The notes: a model not told the origin generated them from the letters alone. Positions 26,516 through 35,899 are shown, counted from the first letter of the stretch. The stretch: 64,000 nt of DNA from Aerococcus sanguinicola (GCF_001543145.1 NZ_CP014160.1:1674001-1738000), one strand, 5' to 3'. Translations and numbers: made by a program.

Positions 26516-27910
26516 ATGACAATTCATTGGACACAAGAAGCACAGAAACGCTATGAGGCTTATTATGAAGACCTCTTTACTTTACTGAAAGTGGATAGTG
26601 TACGAGATGACAGCCAAGCTAGTGCAGAAGCACCGGTTGGGCCAGGCCCTAAAAAGGCCTTAGAGACCTTCCTTTCTATGGCTGAGCGCGATGGTTTCCA
26701 AACCGCTAATATCGATAATATTGCCGGCCGGGTTGAATTTGGTGAGGGCGACGAAATCCTGGGTATCTTAGCCCACGTGGATGTGGTGCCTGTGGATAAA
26801 TATTGGGAGACGGATCCTTTTGATCCTGTGATCAAGGACGGCAAGCTCTATGCCCGGGGAGCAAGTGATGACAAGGGGCCTCTCATGGCTGCTTACTATG
26901 CCCTAAAGATTATTAAAGACTTGGAACTTCCTGTTTCTAAACGGGTGCACTTTATCGTAGGGACCGATGAAGAGAGCGACTGGAAGTGCATGGACCGCTA
27001 TTTTGAAAGCGAAGTGAAACCGGACTTTGGCTTCTCACCAGATGCTGAATTTCCCATTATTAATGGGGAAAAAGGCCAGTACACCAGTCATCTCACTTTT
27101 TCACCTTTCCAAGGGGACTTAGTCAGCTTTGAAGGCGGCCAGCGTGAGAACATGGTGCCTGCTGAAGCCCAAGCCCGTTTGGCGAACAAAGATCTCGACC
27201 AAGTTCAAGCTGCTGTAGCAGACTTCCAAAAAGCTCATCCAGCTGCCAGCTTAACGGTTGAAGCAACAGACCAAGGGCAAGTCCTTGTCGCTTGTGAAGG
27301 GAAAGCAGCCCATGCTATGGATCCTTCTCAAGGAGAAAATGCGGCAACTTACCTGGCTCTTTTCTTGCAGGGACTGAGCGACGATTTAGCTAAAAATAGC
27401 TTTATCAGCTTTACGGCAGACCGTCTTCACGAAGACTTCTATGGGGAAAAATTAGGCCTTGCCCACCATGATGACGTGATGGGAGATCTCACCCTTAATC
27501 CAGGCGTCTTTGCAGTTGAGGGCGACCAAGTTAAGGTCACTTTAAACATGCGGGTGCCTCAGGGCATTAGCTATGAAGAGATTGGTAGCCGTTTGGATGA
27601 GCTCGGCCAAGACTATGCCTTTAGCCGGGAAGATGGCAAGTCGAACAAGGCTCCCCACTATGTGCCAGCTGATGACCCCTTGGTAACTACCTTACTCGAT
27701 GTTTACGAGAAATATACTGGTGAAGTTGGCCAAGAAAAAGTGATCGGGGGCGGAACTTACGGGCGTCTCTTCGAACGCGGCGTGGCCTTCGGTGCACTTT
27801 TCCCTGATTCACCAGATACCATGCACCAAGCCAATGAATTCGCCCGCCTCAAAGACCTTGAAAAGGCGATGGCTATCTATGCTGAAGCCATTTACCGCTT
27901 AATCAAATAA
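26516..27910 (+). CDS. pepV: Dipeptidase PepV (M20 family)
   Basis: This 464-residue cytoplasmic zinc peptidase cleaves dipeptides and aids use of peptide nitrogen. M20 metal-site motifs are present: [10 protein letters not shown], the bridging Asp in [13 protein letters not shown], the catalytic Glu pair in GTDEESDWK, and the His of [11 protein letters not shown] near the C-terminus. The full length matches lactococcal and Lactobacillus PepV. The SD GGAGG lies ~11 bases before the ATG. It heads a run with the SpoU methyltransferase gene, which starts one base after its stop codon. Confidence 0.94.
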   Translation: MTIHWTQEAQKRYEAYYEDLFTLLKVDSVRDDSQASAEAPVGPGPKKALETFLSMAERDGFQTANIDNIAGRVEFGEGDEILGILAHVDVVPVDKYWETDPFDPVIKDGKLYARGASDDKGPLMAAYYALKIIKDLELPVSKRVHFIVGTDEESDWKCMDRYFESEVKPDFGFSPDAEFPIINGEKGQYTSHLTFSPFQGDLVSFEGGQRENMVPAEAQARLANKDLDQVQAAVADFQKAHPAASLTVEATDQGQVLVACEGKAAHAMDPSQGENAATYLALFLQGLSDDLAKNSFISFTADRLHEDFYGEKLGLAHHDDVMGDLTLNPGVFAVEGDQVKVTLNMRVPQGISYEEIGSRLDELGQDYAFSREDGKSNKAPHYVPADDPLVTTLLDVYEKYTGEVGQEKVIGGGTYGRLFERGVAFGALFPDSPDTMHQANEFARLKDLEKAMAIYAEAIYRLIK

Positions 27911-27911
27911 G

Positions 27912-28673
27912 ATGATGATTGAATCCAAACAGAACCCGCAGATTAAAGCCATTAAGAAATTGCAGCAAGCGAAGGGAAGGCGGAAGGCCAAGCGCTATCT
28001 TCTGGAAGGCCCTCACTTATTGGAAATGGCCTTAGAAGCGGGAAAACAGCCAGAATTAATCTTATGCACGGAGGCTAGCTTTAAGGCTGATTATGCGAAC
28101 TGTAACTGTCAATTGATCAGTCCACAGCTAGCCGGTTATCTGGCAGAAACAGAAAGCACTCAGGCGGTTTTTGCGGTGATGCCCTTGCCTGAACCGGTCG
28201 CGCTTGACCAGTTGACATCTTCTGCTATTCTCCTCCTCGATGGCCTCCAGGACCCAGGTAATCTGGGCACTATTATCCGGACAGCGGATGCCCTAGGTTA
28301 CCACAGCCTGATCCTTGGTAAAGGGAGCGTTGATCCTTATAATAGTAAGGCCTTGCGCGCCATGCAGGGGAGCCAGTTCAAACTCCAAATTGTCCAGGCT
28401 GACTTGGACCAAGCCATCCCTCAATTGCAGAGCCAGGGTTACCGGATCGCTGCTTCCACCCTGTCCAGTGATTCACAGAGTGTCAAGGATTACTGTTTGA
28501 CAGATGCCAAAAAATGGGGCATTATATTAGGTAATGAGGGTAACGGGGTTAGCCCCGACTGTATTGAATTGGCGGATGTCAGTTTGCATATTCCTATGAC
28601 TGGGCAGGCTGAATCCTTAAATGTCGCCATTGCAGCTGCAATTATGATGTACGAATATCGTCCCGTGATTTAG
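27912..28673 (+). CDS. TrmH/SpoU-family RNA 2'-O-methyltransferase
   Basis: This 253-residue protein has an N-terminal substrate-binding segment (KRYLLEGPHLLEMAL) and a C-terminal SPOUT knot domain with the three family motifs: QDPGNLGTIIRTADALG, ILGNEGNGVSPD and IPMTGQAESLNVAIAAAIM. It transfers methyl groups to ribose in rRNA or tRNA; the target cannot be told from the sequence. In Bacillus the related ysgA also lies upstream of pheST. There is no clear SD, so it is probably coupled to pepV translation; ATG 27915 is an alternative start. Confidence 0.9.
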   Translation: MMIESKQNPQIKAIKKLQQAKGRRKAKRYLLEGPHLLEMALEAGKQPELILCTEASFKADYANCNCQLISPQLAGYLAETESTQAVFAVMPLPEPVALDQLTSSAILLLDGLQDPGNLGTIIRTADALGYHSLILGKGSVDPYNSKALRAMQGSQFKLQIVQADLDQAIPQLQSQGYRIAASTLSSDSQSVKDYCLTDAKKWGIILGNEGNGVSPDCIELADVSLHIPMTGQAESLNVAIAAAIMMYEYRPVI

Positions 28674-28696
28674 AAAGTAGAAAGAGTGATGAGTGA

Positions 28697-29236
28697 ATGC
28701 ACAAACACACACGACCATGGGAATCTGACAGCGACTACTTAGAGCTCGTAGCCGATATTAAAGACCATCAATTTATTAAAGATTTGGAACGCTTCCCCCA
28801 ACATATTCATGGAAACCGGATGATTCATTCTTTTCAAGTATCCTACAAGAGCTATAAGATTGCGCGTAAGTTAGGTTTAGACTACCGGTCGGTGGCACGT
28901 GCAGGCTTAATGCATGACTTGTTCTATTATATGCCTGGCGAGTTATCATTCTCACACGGCAATCACTTAAGCAACCATCCCTACATTGCCTTGCAGAATT
29001 CGCGTGCTTTAACAAGCCTCAATCCAATCGAAGAAGATATTATTGTTAAGCATATGTGGCTGGCAACGGCTGCACTTCCTAAGTATCGGGAATCTTATAT
29101 CGTGACCATGGTTGATAAGTGGGTAGCTTGCGAAGATTTTGCTTATCCGCTTTTCCGTAACTTTAGCACAAGCTTCCAGTGTAAAGTTTATAAATATTTC
29201 TTGGGCTTAGACCTGAGAGAAGAAATGAGAGATTAA
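28697..29236 (+). CDS. HD-domain phosphohydrolase-like protein
   Basis: This 179-residue protein has the HD signature spread over HSFQVSYKSYKIARKLGLDY, the LMHDLFYY His-Asp pair, a HGNHLSNHP segment, a further His in VKHMWLATAA, and a distal Asp in VTMVDKWVA. HD proteins are metal-dependent phosphohydrolases; the substrate is unknown. It lies 23 bases after the SpoU gene and one base before the HxlR regulator, so the three are likely co-transcribed. Confidence 0.85.
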   Translation: MHKHTRPWESDSDYLELVADIKDHQFIKDLERFPQHIHGNRMIHSFQVSYKSYKIARKLGLDYRSVARAGLMHDLFYYMPGELSFSHGNHLSNHPYIALQNSRALTSLNPIEEDIIVKHMWLATAALPKYRESYIVTMVDKWVACEDFAYPLFRNFSTSFQCKVYKYFLGLDLREEMRD

Positions 29237-29237
29237 G

Positions 29238-29579
29238 ATGACAACAGAGAAACACGTGCCGACACTGTGTCCTAAATTTGAACGTGGTTTTCAGTTGATT
29301 GGTAAGAAATGGAACGGTCTAATCATCCAAAGTTTATTAAATGAGCCTTTGCGTTTTGGGCAATTGCGTGACAGTATCAATGGTATTTCTGACCGGGTGT
29401 TAATCGAGCGCTTGCGTCAACTGGGCCGGTTAGGTATCGTATGTCGCAAAACTACAGAAATTGATTCCCACCAGGTGGCGCTCTATAGCCTGACCGAAAA
29501 AGGTCTGGAGTTAGAACCTGTTCTTAACAATCTTCACCAATGGGCTGATGAGTGGATGGCTAAAGATGATAAAATTTAA
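29238..29579 (+). CDS. HxlR-family winged-helix transcriptional regulator
   Basis: This 113-residue DNA-binding protein has the HxlR layout: CPKFERGFQLIGKKWNGLII at residues 11-30, then LRFGQLRDSINGISDRVLIERLRQL with the recognition helix, and YSLTEKGLEL of the wing. The conserved N-terminal Cys11 is kept; in YodB and related members this Cys senses electrophiles or disulfide stress. Whether it does so here is inference. The target operon is not obvious. It ends the pepV-spoU-HD run and is followed by a terminator. Confidence 0.9.
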   Translation: MTTEKHVPTLCPKFERGFQLIGKKWNGLIIQSLLNEPLRFGQLRDSINGISDRVLIERLRQLGRLGIVCRKTTEIDSHQVALYSLTEKGLELEPVLNNLHQWADEWMAKDDKI

Positions 29580-29589
29580 TATAAAAAAT

Positions 29590-29620
29590 AAAGGGCTGGG
29601 GCAAAATGCTTCAGCCTTTT
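29590..29620 (+). terminator. Terminator after the HxlR gene
   Basis: AAGGGCTGGGGC pairs with GCTTCAGCCTTTT with wobbles, ending in a T-run. Confidence 0.75.
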
Positions 29621-29689
29621 CTACTCAGACTTGCTGATAGCTTCTGTTTTAAAACTTTGGTCTGGTATTGGCTTTATACAGGATTTGAG

Positions 29690-29718
29690 TTGACGCTAAG
29701 TTGAATTTTGCTTATAAT
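29690..29718 (+). promoter_or_regulatory. Promoter of the pheST T-box transcript
   Basis: TTGACG (29690-29695), 17-base spacer, perfect TATAAT (29713-29718). Confidence 0.8.
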
Positions 29719-29724
29719 AAGTTG

Positions 29725-29967
29725 TAATATCACGTTGATAGAAGACGGAAATAGTCACAAGTGTAGCCAGGAAGAGAAATCAGCGACTGAGAGTTTCTTC
29801 TACATGGACTAGGCCCTTTCACTTCTTGAGTAGGCACCGGGACCGGATGGAAAAGGTGTCCGCAAGCCAGCGTTAAAGGCTTTGAGTGTCAGCAGTAATT
29901 TTTGTCAGCTGAAACAAGGGTGGTACCGCGGTCTTTCGTCCCTTTGAGGGATGGAAGGCTTTTTTGT
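29725..29967 (+). ncRNA. T-box leader of pheST
   Basis: The T-box AGGGTGGTACCGCG (29917-29930) is followed by a terminator hairpin GTCTTTCGTCCCT / AGGGATGGAAGGC with TTTTTT. A likely specifier is TTC (29818-29820), followed by A, a phenylalanine codon. Stem I elements (AGCGACTGAGAG and beyond) precede it. It fills the ~430-base gap between HxlR and pheS together with the promoter. Confidence 0.92.
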
Positions 29968-30007
29968 TTTCTATTAAATTAAATGGCATTGAATAAAAGG
30001 AGTTATC

Positions 30008-31054
30008 ATGGATATCATTGAACAATTGAAAGCTTTAGAGAAGGAAATGCATGATCAATTATCCCAGCTAACGGATCTTGATGGTGTTAAACAATTACGG
30101 ATTGATTATCTCGGTAAGAAGGGGGCATTGACCCAGACCTTACGGGGAATGAAGGACTTGTCCAATGAAGAACGGCCTAAAGTGGGGGCCTTCGCTAATG
30201 AATTGAAGACCAAGTTAGCGGCTGCATTGGACCAAAAAGAGGAAAAATTCCAAGCTGAAGCTCTAGAAGCAGCCTTGGCAGCTGAAACAATTGATGTTAG
30301 CCTGCCTGGTCAAGAAGTTCAGCTCGGTAAGCCACACATTATTGCCCAAGTGATGTCGGATATTGAGACCCTCTTTGTGTCCATGGGTTATGAAGTTGTC
30401 GAAGGTCCAGAAATTGAATCCGACTATTACAACTTCCAGCGGATGAACCTACCAGAAAACCATCCGGCCCGCGATATGCAGGATACCTTCTATGTCAATA
30501 AGGACGTCCTCTTGCGGACTCACACCTCACCTGTCCAAGCACGGACCATGGACCAGCACGACTTCTCCAAGGGTCCGCTTAAGATGATCAGTCCAGGTAA
30601 GGTTTACCGTCGGGATGATGATGACGCCACCCACTCCCACCAATTCCACCAAATTGAGGGCTTGGTAGTGGCTGAAAATGTAGGCTTGGCTGATTTGAAG
30701 GGGACCCTCGAAGTCTTTGCCCAACACATGTTCGGGGCAGACCGGGAAATTCGTCTTCGCCCATCCTATTTCCCATTCACTGAACCTTCTGTTGAAATCG
30801 ACATTTCTTGCTTTAAGTGCGGAGGCAAGGGCTGCAATATCTGTAAGCAGAGTGGCTGGATTGAAATCCTCGGTGGAGGGGTTGTCCATCCAAATGTCTT
30901 AGAAATGTCAGGCGTAGATAGTGAGCGGTATACCGGTTTCGCTTTTGGGATTGGGCCAGACCGGGTGGCTATGTTGAAGTACGGAATTGAAGATATCCGT
31001 CACTTCTACCAAAATGACCTACGCTTCTTAACACAGTTCCAAGAAAAGGGGTAA
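30008..31054 (+). CDS. pheS: Phenylalanyl-tRNA synthetase alpha subunit
   Basis: This 348-residue catalytic subunit of the alpha2-beta2 enzyme charges tRNA-Phe. It has the N-terminal coiled coil ([22 protein letters not shown] begins near residue 18) and a class II core with motif 2 ([21 protein letters not shown]) and motif 3 ([14 protein letters not shown]). The Phe-pocket segment [15 protein letters not shown] is intact. The four-Cys [16 protein letters not shown] insert is as in other Firmicutes. It starts after AAAAGGAG. pheT follows by 8 bases; both are under the T-box. Confidence 0.97.
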   Translation: MDIIEQLKALEKEMHDQLSQLTDLDGVKQLRIDYLGKKGALTQTLRGMKDLSNEERPKVGAFANELKTKLAAALDQKEEKFQAEALEAALAAETIDVSLPGQEVQLGKPHIIAQVMSDIETLFVSMGYEVVEGPEIESDYYNFQRMNLPENHPARDMQDTFYVNKDVLLRTHTSPVQARTMDQHDFSKGPLKMISPGKVYRRDDDDATHSHQFHQIEGLVVAENVGLADLKGTLEVFAQHMFGADREIRLRPSYFPFTEPSVEIDISCFKCGGKGCNICKQSGWIEILGGGVVHPNVLEMSGVDSERYTGFAFGIGPDRVAMLKYGIEDIRHFYQNDLRFLTQFQEKG

Positions 31055-31062
31055 GCAAGTAA

Positions 31063-33492
31063 ATGAAAGTATCAATTGAATGGTTAAATGAACTTATTTC
31101 TCTAGAGGGGATTACAGCGGAAGAACTCGCTGATAAGATGTCACGGACAGGGATTGAAGTCGATGGATTGGAAAATCTAGGGAGTGTCTTGAAGAAGGTT
31201 GTTGTTGGACATACCCTCGAAGTTGTTGACCATCCAGATTCAGACCACCTCCATATCTGCCAAGTCGATGTTGGTGAAGAAGAGCCTTATCAAATCGTCT
31301 GTGGCGCGCCTAATATTGCAAGCAATCAAAAAGTTATCGTCGCCCTTCCTAACTCACGGATTAAAGGCAATGTAAAGATTAAGAAAGGAAAACTGCGCGG
31401 CCAAGTTTCCCAAGGGATGATTTGTAGCTTAGAAGAAATCGGCTTTGAAGAAAATGTCGTTCCTAAAGAATTTGCTAATGGGATTGCTGTCTTACCAGAA
31501 GATGCACCAGTCGGAACTTCGATTGTTGACTATCTCAAGCTAGACGATCCGATTCTTGATTTGGATGTGACACCTAACCGGGCAGATGCCTTGTCAGTCA
31601 GAGGGAATGCTTGGGAAGTGGCTGCTATTTATGGCCGCCAGCCTGAGTTTTCTAGTGAAGATGTTGACACATTCGCTAAGCAATCGGACCTGGCAGAACT
31701 TGTCTCCATTCAAGTGGATGATCCAGACATGGTCCCTGAATACAATGCCTTCTTGGTACGCAATGTGAAGATCCAGCCTAGTCCGCTAGCTGTCCAAGTG
31801 CGCTTAATGAAGTCAGGCATCCGTCCTATTAATAATATTGTAGATGCGACCAACTATGTCTTGCTCGAATACGGCCAGCCTCTACATGCCTTCGACTACG
31901 ATAAATTAGGAACAGGCAAGATTGAAACACGGATGGCCCAAGCGGGTGAGACCCTGCAAACTCTCGATGGCGAAGAGCGTCAGTTGACGGAGGAAGATAT
32001 CGTGATTACGGATGGCCAAAAGCCAATTGCCTTAGCGGGCGTTATGGGGGGCTACGATACGGAAATTGATGAGTCCACACAAAATGTCTTGCTTGAAGCA
32101 GCGATGTTTGAACCTATCCATATTCGTAAGACAGCCCGCCGCTTAGGCTTGAGAAGCGAATCTAGCATGCGTAATGAACGTGGGGTTAACCAAGCGACGA
32201 TCGCGGAAGCGGGCTATTATGCCGCTCAATTAATGGTTGCCTGGTCTTCGGGCGACTTAGAACCAGGATTTGCCCAAGCTTCTACATTAGATCATGGGGA
32301 TGTGAAGGTGGATTCTTCCTTGGCTTATATTAACCGTGTCTTAGGGACCGCATTAACTTACCAGGATATTGAACAAGTCTTTGCCGACTTGCAATTTGGC
32401 TTAGAAGGGGATGCCGACCACTTCACTGTAACTGTTCCGCCACGCCGTTGGGATATTCATATTCCAGCTGACTTAACAGAAGAAGTTGCTCGCATCTATG
32501 GTTACGACAAGATTCCTTCCCATCTCCCTGACGCCCAAGGTTATAAAATTGGCCTGACCGAGCGCCAACAATTCGACCGTCGAGCTCGTCAGACCATGCA
32601 AGCTCTTTCCTTCAACCAAGTCATTGGCTATAACTTGGTCAGTGCGGAAGCTTTAAATGTCTTGCAATTAGAAGAAAGAGCAGCCGTTGAGCTGGACTTC
32701 CCGATGAGTGAAGACCACCGTTTCATGCGGACCAATTTGCTGACTACTGATCTCGATATCACCCGTTATAATATCGCTCGCAATATCAAAAATGTTGCCA
32801 TTTATGAGAGCGGCCGCATTTCCTACTGGGAAGACGGCCAGCCAGTTGAAGAAAACCACTTGGCAGCCGTTTGGACTGGTAACCGCATCGACCAATCTTG
32901 GCAAGGTCAAGACCAGGCAGTTGATTTCTTTGCGATGAAGGGGATTGTTGAAGCTTTGCTCGCTTCCATGAACCTGGCTTGCAGTATCCGCTACCAGGCT
33001 GCGCATGATATCGCTGATACCCATCCAGGACGGACCGCCCGTATTTTAGCTGATCTCGGGGAAGAAGAAATTGTTCTTGGTTTTATCGGCCAGCTCCACC
33101 CACAAACAGCGGATAGCTATGACTTGGCTCAAGCCACTTACGTCTTTGAACTGTCCTTAGACCGGCTCTTTGACCTACCTAAGCAAACGATTGTCCAAGA
33201 AAGTATTCCAAAATTCCCAGGCATTAAGCGGGATATTGCCCTTCTCGTTGATGAAAGTGTCAGTCACGCTGAAATCCAAGCCTGCATCCAAGAAGCAGGG
33301 AACAAATACTTGCGGGATATCCAAGTCTTCGACCTCTATACTGGTGACAAGATCGAAGCAGGTAAGAAATCTTTAGCTTATCAACTGTCTTACCTGAACC
33401 CAGAAGCCACCCTCCAAGACGACGAGGTTACGGCTAATGTGGACGCTATAATTCAATCTCTAAGTCAGGAGTTGGGAGCCCAAGTTCGCTAA
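31063..33492 (+). CDS. pheT: Phenylalanyl-tRNA synthetase beta subunit
   Basis: This 809-residue partner of PheS contains an N-terminal EMAP/OB tRNA-binding domain (about 40-150, with HICQVDVGEE and CGAPN), the B3/B4 editing domain that hydrolyses Tyr-tRNA-Phe (GNAWEVAAIYG to GVMGG), B5, the inactive class II-like core, and a C-terminal anticodon-binding ferredoxin-like FDX-ACB domain (SIPKFPGIKRDIALLVD). Length is typical. It is the last gene of the pheST operon. Confidence 0.97.
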   Translation: MKVSIEWLNELISLEGITAEELADKMSRTGIEVDGLENLGSVLKKVVVGHTLEVVDHPDSDHLHICQVDVGEEEPYQIVCGAPNIASNQKVIVALPNSRIKGNVKIKKGKLRGQVSQGMICSLEEIGFEENVVPKEFANGIAVLPEDAPVGTSIVDYLKLDDPILDLDVTPNRADALSVRGNAWEVAAIYGRQPEFSSEDVDTFAKQSDLAELVSIQVDDPDMVPEYNAFLVRNVKIQPSPLAVQVRLMKSGIRPINNIVDATNYVLLEYGQPLHAFDYDKLGTGKIETRMAQAGETLQTLDGEERQLTEEDIVITDGQKPIALAGVMGGYDTEIDESTQNVLLEAAMFEPIHIRKTARRLGLRSESSMRNERGVNQATIAEAGYYAAQLMVAWSSGDLEPGFAQASTLDHGDVKVDSSLAYINRVLGTALTYQDIEQVFADLQFGLEGDADHFTVTVPPRRWDIHIPADLTEEVARIYGYDKIPSHLPDAQGYKIGLTERQQFDRRARQTMQALSFNQVIGYNLVSAEALNVLQLEERAAVELDFPMSEDHRFMRTNLLTTDLDITRYNIARNIKNVAIYESGRISYWEDGQPVEENHLAAVWTGNRIDQSWQGQDQAVDFFAMKGIVEALLASMNLACSIRYQAAHDIADTHPGRTARILADLGEEEIVLGFIGQLHPQTADSYDLAQATYVFELSLDRLFDLPKQTIVQESIPKFPGIKRDIALLVDESVSHAEIQACIQEAGNKYLRDIQVFDLYTGDKIEAGKKSLAYQLSYLNPEATLQDDEVTANVDAIIQSLSQELGAQVR

Positions 33493-33588
33493 GAATTGAG
33501 TGAGAATTCGACCACTTCAAGAGGAATTTTGGTCAAAGTATGATAAGATAAAAGTAGACATATGATAATAAATTAGGAGGTCAAAATA

Positions 33589-34569
33589 ATGGATATGTTT
33601 GAGAGCTCAAAAGCTAAAATTCAAGACAAAAAAGTGCGCATTGTTTTCCCTGAAGGTGCTGAAGAGCGCATTCAAGGAGCCGTTGTTCGCTTGAAGCAAG
33701 ATGGTTTAGTGGAACCTGTCTTACTAGGTAACCCTGATGACTTACAAGCTAAGGCAAAAGAATTCGGCTTCGATTTGTCTGGAATTGAGATTGTAGATCC
33801 CAATAACTACGATGCTTTTGATGAAATGGTAGATGCCTTTGTAGAACGCCGTCGTGGCAAAGCAACAGAAGAACAAGCTCGTGAAATTCTTAAAGATGAA
33901 AACTACTTCGGGACAATGTTAGTTTATCAAGACAAGGTTGATGGCTTGGTATCAGGGGCTGTCCACTCAACAGGGGATACCGTTCGTCCTGCCCTCCAAA
34001 TCGTTAAGACTAAAGAAGGCGTTCGTTCCACTTCAGGTGCCTTCATCATGGTTCGTGACGATGAACGCTATGTCTTCGCAGACTGCGCCATTAACATTGA
34101 CCCTGACAAGGACGCTCTGGCTGAAATTGCCATTGAATCTGCAAAGACTGCTGAATTGTTCGATATTGAACCAAATGTGGCTATGCTAAGCTTCTCTACC
34201 AAGGGATCTGCTTCTGCTCCCCAACAAGAGAAAGTTGCTGAAGCAGTGGCAATTGCTCAAGAAAAAGCGCCTGAACGCTTCAACATCGATGGTGAATTAC
34301 AATTCGATGCGGCTTTCGTTGAATCTGTCGGCAAACAAAAAGCACCTGATTCTAAGGTAGCAGGCCAAGCAAAAGTCTTTGTCTTCCCAGAAATCCAATC
34401 GGGTAACATTGGCTATAAGATTGCTCAAAGACTTGGCGGCTTCGAAGCAATTGGGCCTATCTTACAGGGTATGGCTAAGCCAATTTCTGACCTCTCACGC
34501 GGATGTAACGAAGAAGATGTTTATAAGATTTCAATCATTACCGCTAACCAAGCTTTGTTGGATGACTAA
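33589..34569 (+). CDS. pta: Phosphate acetyltransferase
   Basis: This 326-residue enzyme interconverts acetyl-CoA and acetyl phosphate; with acetate kinase (not in this window) it makes ATP and acetate. Family motifs: VRIVFPEGAEERIQGA, DGLVSGAVHSTGDTVRPALQ, MLSFSTKGSA, and FPEIQSGNIGYKIAQRLGG. It is the short, single-domain Firmicutes form. The start is ATG 33589 after TTAGGAGGTC; codon 3 is also ATG. A possible -10 TATGAT lies at 33539-33544. It is transcribed alone. Confidence 0.96.
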   Translation: MDMFESSKAKIQDKKVRIVFPEGAEERIQGAVVRLKQDGLVEPVLLGNPDDLQAKAKEFGFDLSGIEIVDPNNYDAFDEMVDAFVERRRGKATEEQAREILKDENYFGTMLVYQDKVDGLVSGAVHSTGDTVRPALQIVKTKEGVRSTSGAFIMVRDDERYVFADCAINIDPDKDALAEIAIESAKTAELFDIEPNVAMLSFSTKGSASAPQQEKVAEAVAIAQEKAPERFNIDGELQFDAAFVESVGKQKAPDSKVAGQAKVFVFPEIQSGNIGYKIAQRLGGFEAIGPILQGMAKPISDLSRGCNEEDVYKISIITANQALLDD

Positions 34570-34589
34570 GCGAGCGGATAAGAATTTAG

Positions 34590-34624
34590 AAAAGAGGCTG
34601 GGACAAAAGTTCCGGCCTCTTTTT
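34590..34624 (+). terminator. Terminator of pta
   Basis: AAAAGAGGCTGGGA pairs with TTCCGGCCTCTTTT; same GGCTGGGAC core as after valS and glmS. It is the left edge of repeat copy B. Confidence 0.88.
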
Positions 34625-34819
34625 AAAAAGCAAGCATTTTTCAAAAACGTGTTCCAAAAGTCAGGCCTGACATCCACTTCACGAACTATGTCCAATCGTT
34701 TACCAACGATTTCCCATAGTTCGTGGACAGTTGCTATAGCTGTTCGAAGCGCAGCGAGTTACAGATATAGTATGCGTTAGCTGGTTCAGGCCTGATCGAC
34801 TTTTGTCACACTCTCTTTT
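34625..34819. repeat. Palindromic intergenic repeat, copy B, with a substituted centre
   Basis: The block 34636-34724 is identical over 89 bases to 14100-14188. Directly after it, copy A has six bases (TCCAGT) before GGTTCAGGCCTGATCGA, whereas copy B has 58 bases (34725-34782). That insert holds its own hairpin with arms TATAGCTGT and ACAGATATA. After it the two copies rejoin and end in CACACTCTCTTTT. No protein is encoded. Confidence 0.85.
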
Positions 34820-34823
34820 CTTT

Positions 34824-34852
34824 TTGCTCCCTTCTTGCTTTGGTGATAAAAT
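34824..34852 (+). promoter_or_regulatory. Promoter of tsaE
   Basis: TTGCTC (34824-34829), 17-base spacer, TAAAAT (34847-34852) with TGA before it. It starts four bases after repeat copy B ends. Confidence 0.5.
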
Positions 34853-34889
34853 AAGACTAATCGACAATATAATGAAAGGAGTGGATAGG

Positions 34890-35357
34890 ATGTCTGCGAC
34901 TTTGAATTGGCAGGGGGAGGCCGACACGCAATCCTTTGCCCACTATTTAGCTTCCTATGTTAAAGCCGGCGATATTATTTGCTTGGCTGGGGACCTAGGA
35001 GCAGGAAAGACCACCTTCACCCGTTACTTAGCAGAAGGGCTGGGAATTTCTGGGAATATTAAGAGCCCAACTTTTACCATTATCCGTGAATACCAATCTG
35101 GCCGGCTTCCGCTCTACCATATGGATGCCTACCGTTTGGAAGAGACAGGGGCTGAGGGTATGGGACTGGAAGAGTATTTAGAAGGGGACGGCTTAACGGT
35201 TATCGAGTGGCCACAATTTATTGAAGAGGACTTATCGACGAATTATTTGTGGCTAAGCATTAGCAAGGGCCAGGAGGATGACCGCCAAGTGCATTTTGAA
35301 GGCTTTGGACCGCGGGGTAAGCAACTGGCCCGGATTATAGAAGAGGAGTATTGCTAG
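34890..35357 (+). CDS. tsaE: tRNA threonylcarbamoyladenosine biosynthesis ATPase TsaE
   Basis: This 155-residue P-loop protein works with TsaB, TsaC and TsaD to form t6A37 in ANN-decoding tRNAs. The Walker A is GDLGAGKTT (residues 34-42); SPTFTIIREY and HMDAYRLE are the other family marks. The start is ATG 34890 because AAAGGAG precedes it at eight bases; the upstream in-frame frame has no SD and runs into the repeat element. The usual partner tsaB is not adjacent; instead a GNAT acetyltransferase gene overlaps its 3' end region, a place where RimI is often found. Confidence 0.94.
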   Translation: MSATLNWQGEADTQSFAHYLASYVKAGDIICLAGDLGAGKTTFTRYLAEGLGISGNIKSPTFTIIREYQSGRLPLYHMDAYRLEETGAEGMGLEEYLEGDGLTVIEWPQFIEEDLSTNYLWLSISKGQEDDRQVHFEGFGPRGKQLARIIEEEYC

Positions 35358-35359
35358 TT

Positions 35360-35899
35360 ATGAAGAAAGAAGAAATCGAAATTGTTTTTGAAGATGGCCA
35401 GCCCAAGCATGCTAAGCAACTATTAGATTTTTACCGCCAGGTTGGGGCTGAGAGTCCTTATTTGACCTTCGATGAGGAAGGTCTAGGGATTAACCAAGAA
35501 CAGGAGACGCGTTATCTGAAACAAATTCAAGAGACGACCAATAACCGCCTCTTGCTGGCTAGCCTTAATGGGGAGATTATTGGGGTCGCTAGTATTGGTG
35601 CACCGACCAATCCCAAGACAGGTCATGTCGGAGAGATCGGCATTTGTCTTCTCCGTCGCTTCTGGGGCATGGGTCTCAGCCGGGTGATGATGGAAGATAT
35701 GATCGAGTGGGCAGAGGAGAGCCCTTCCTTACGCTATCTGCGCTTGGAAGTGAATGCGGAGAACATTCGTGCCATCAAGCTCTATGAACACTTTGATTTT
35801 GAATTGATTGGCAAGACCCCTGCTGCAATGTTCTGTCAAGAAAGTTACCAGGATGTCTTGATGATGGGACGTCGGGTGGATGACAGCGAAGACCAATAA
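35360..35899 (+). CDS. GNAT-family N-acetyltransferase
   Basis: This 179-residue acetyl-CoA-dependent transferase has the GNAT core: a V/IGEIGICLLRRFWGMGLS segment holding motif A, in which RFWGMG is the pyrophosphate-binding loop, then LRLEVNAENIRAIKLYEHFDFEL, motif B. The substrate is unknown; small-molecule or protein N-acetylation is possible. ATG 35360 is preferred, two bases after the tsaE stop, with GAGGAG upstream; an earlier TTG at 35351 would leave no room for the SD. It is probably co-transcribed with tsaE. Confidence 0.88.
   Translation: MKKEEIEIVFEDGQPKHAKQLLDFYRQVGAESPYLTFDEEGLGINQEQETRYLKQIQETTNNRLLLASLNGEIIGVASIGAPTNPKTGHVGEIGICLLRRFWGMGLSRVMMEDMIEWAEESPSLRYLRLEVNAENIRAIKLYEHFDFELIGKTPAAMFCQESYQDVLMMGRRVDDSEDQ

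Noticed and set aside
34379..34780. Open frame of 133 codons running from pta into repeat copy B
   Set aside because: It overlaps the 3' part of pta in another frame, crosses a terminator, and ends in the repeat element.
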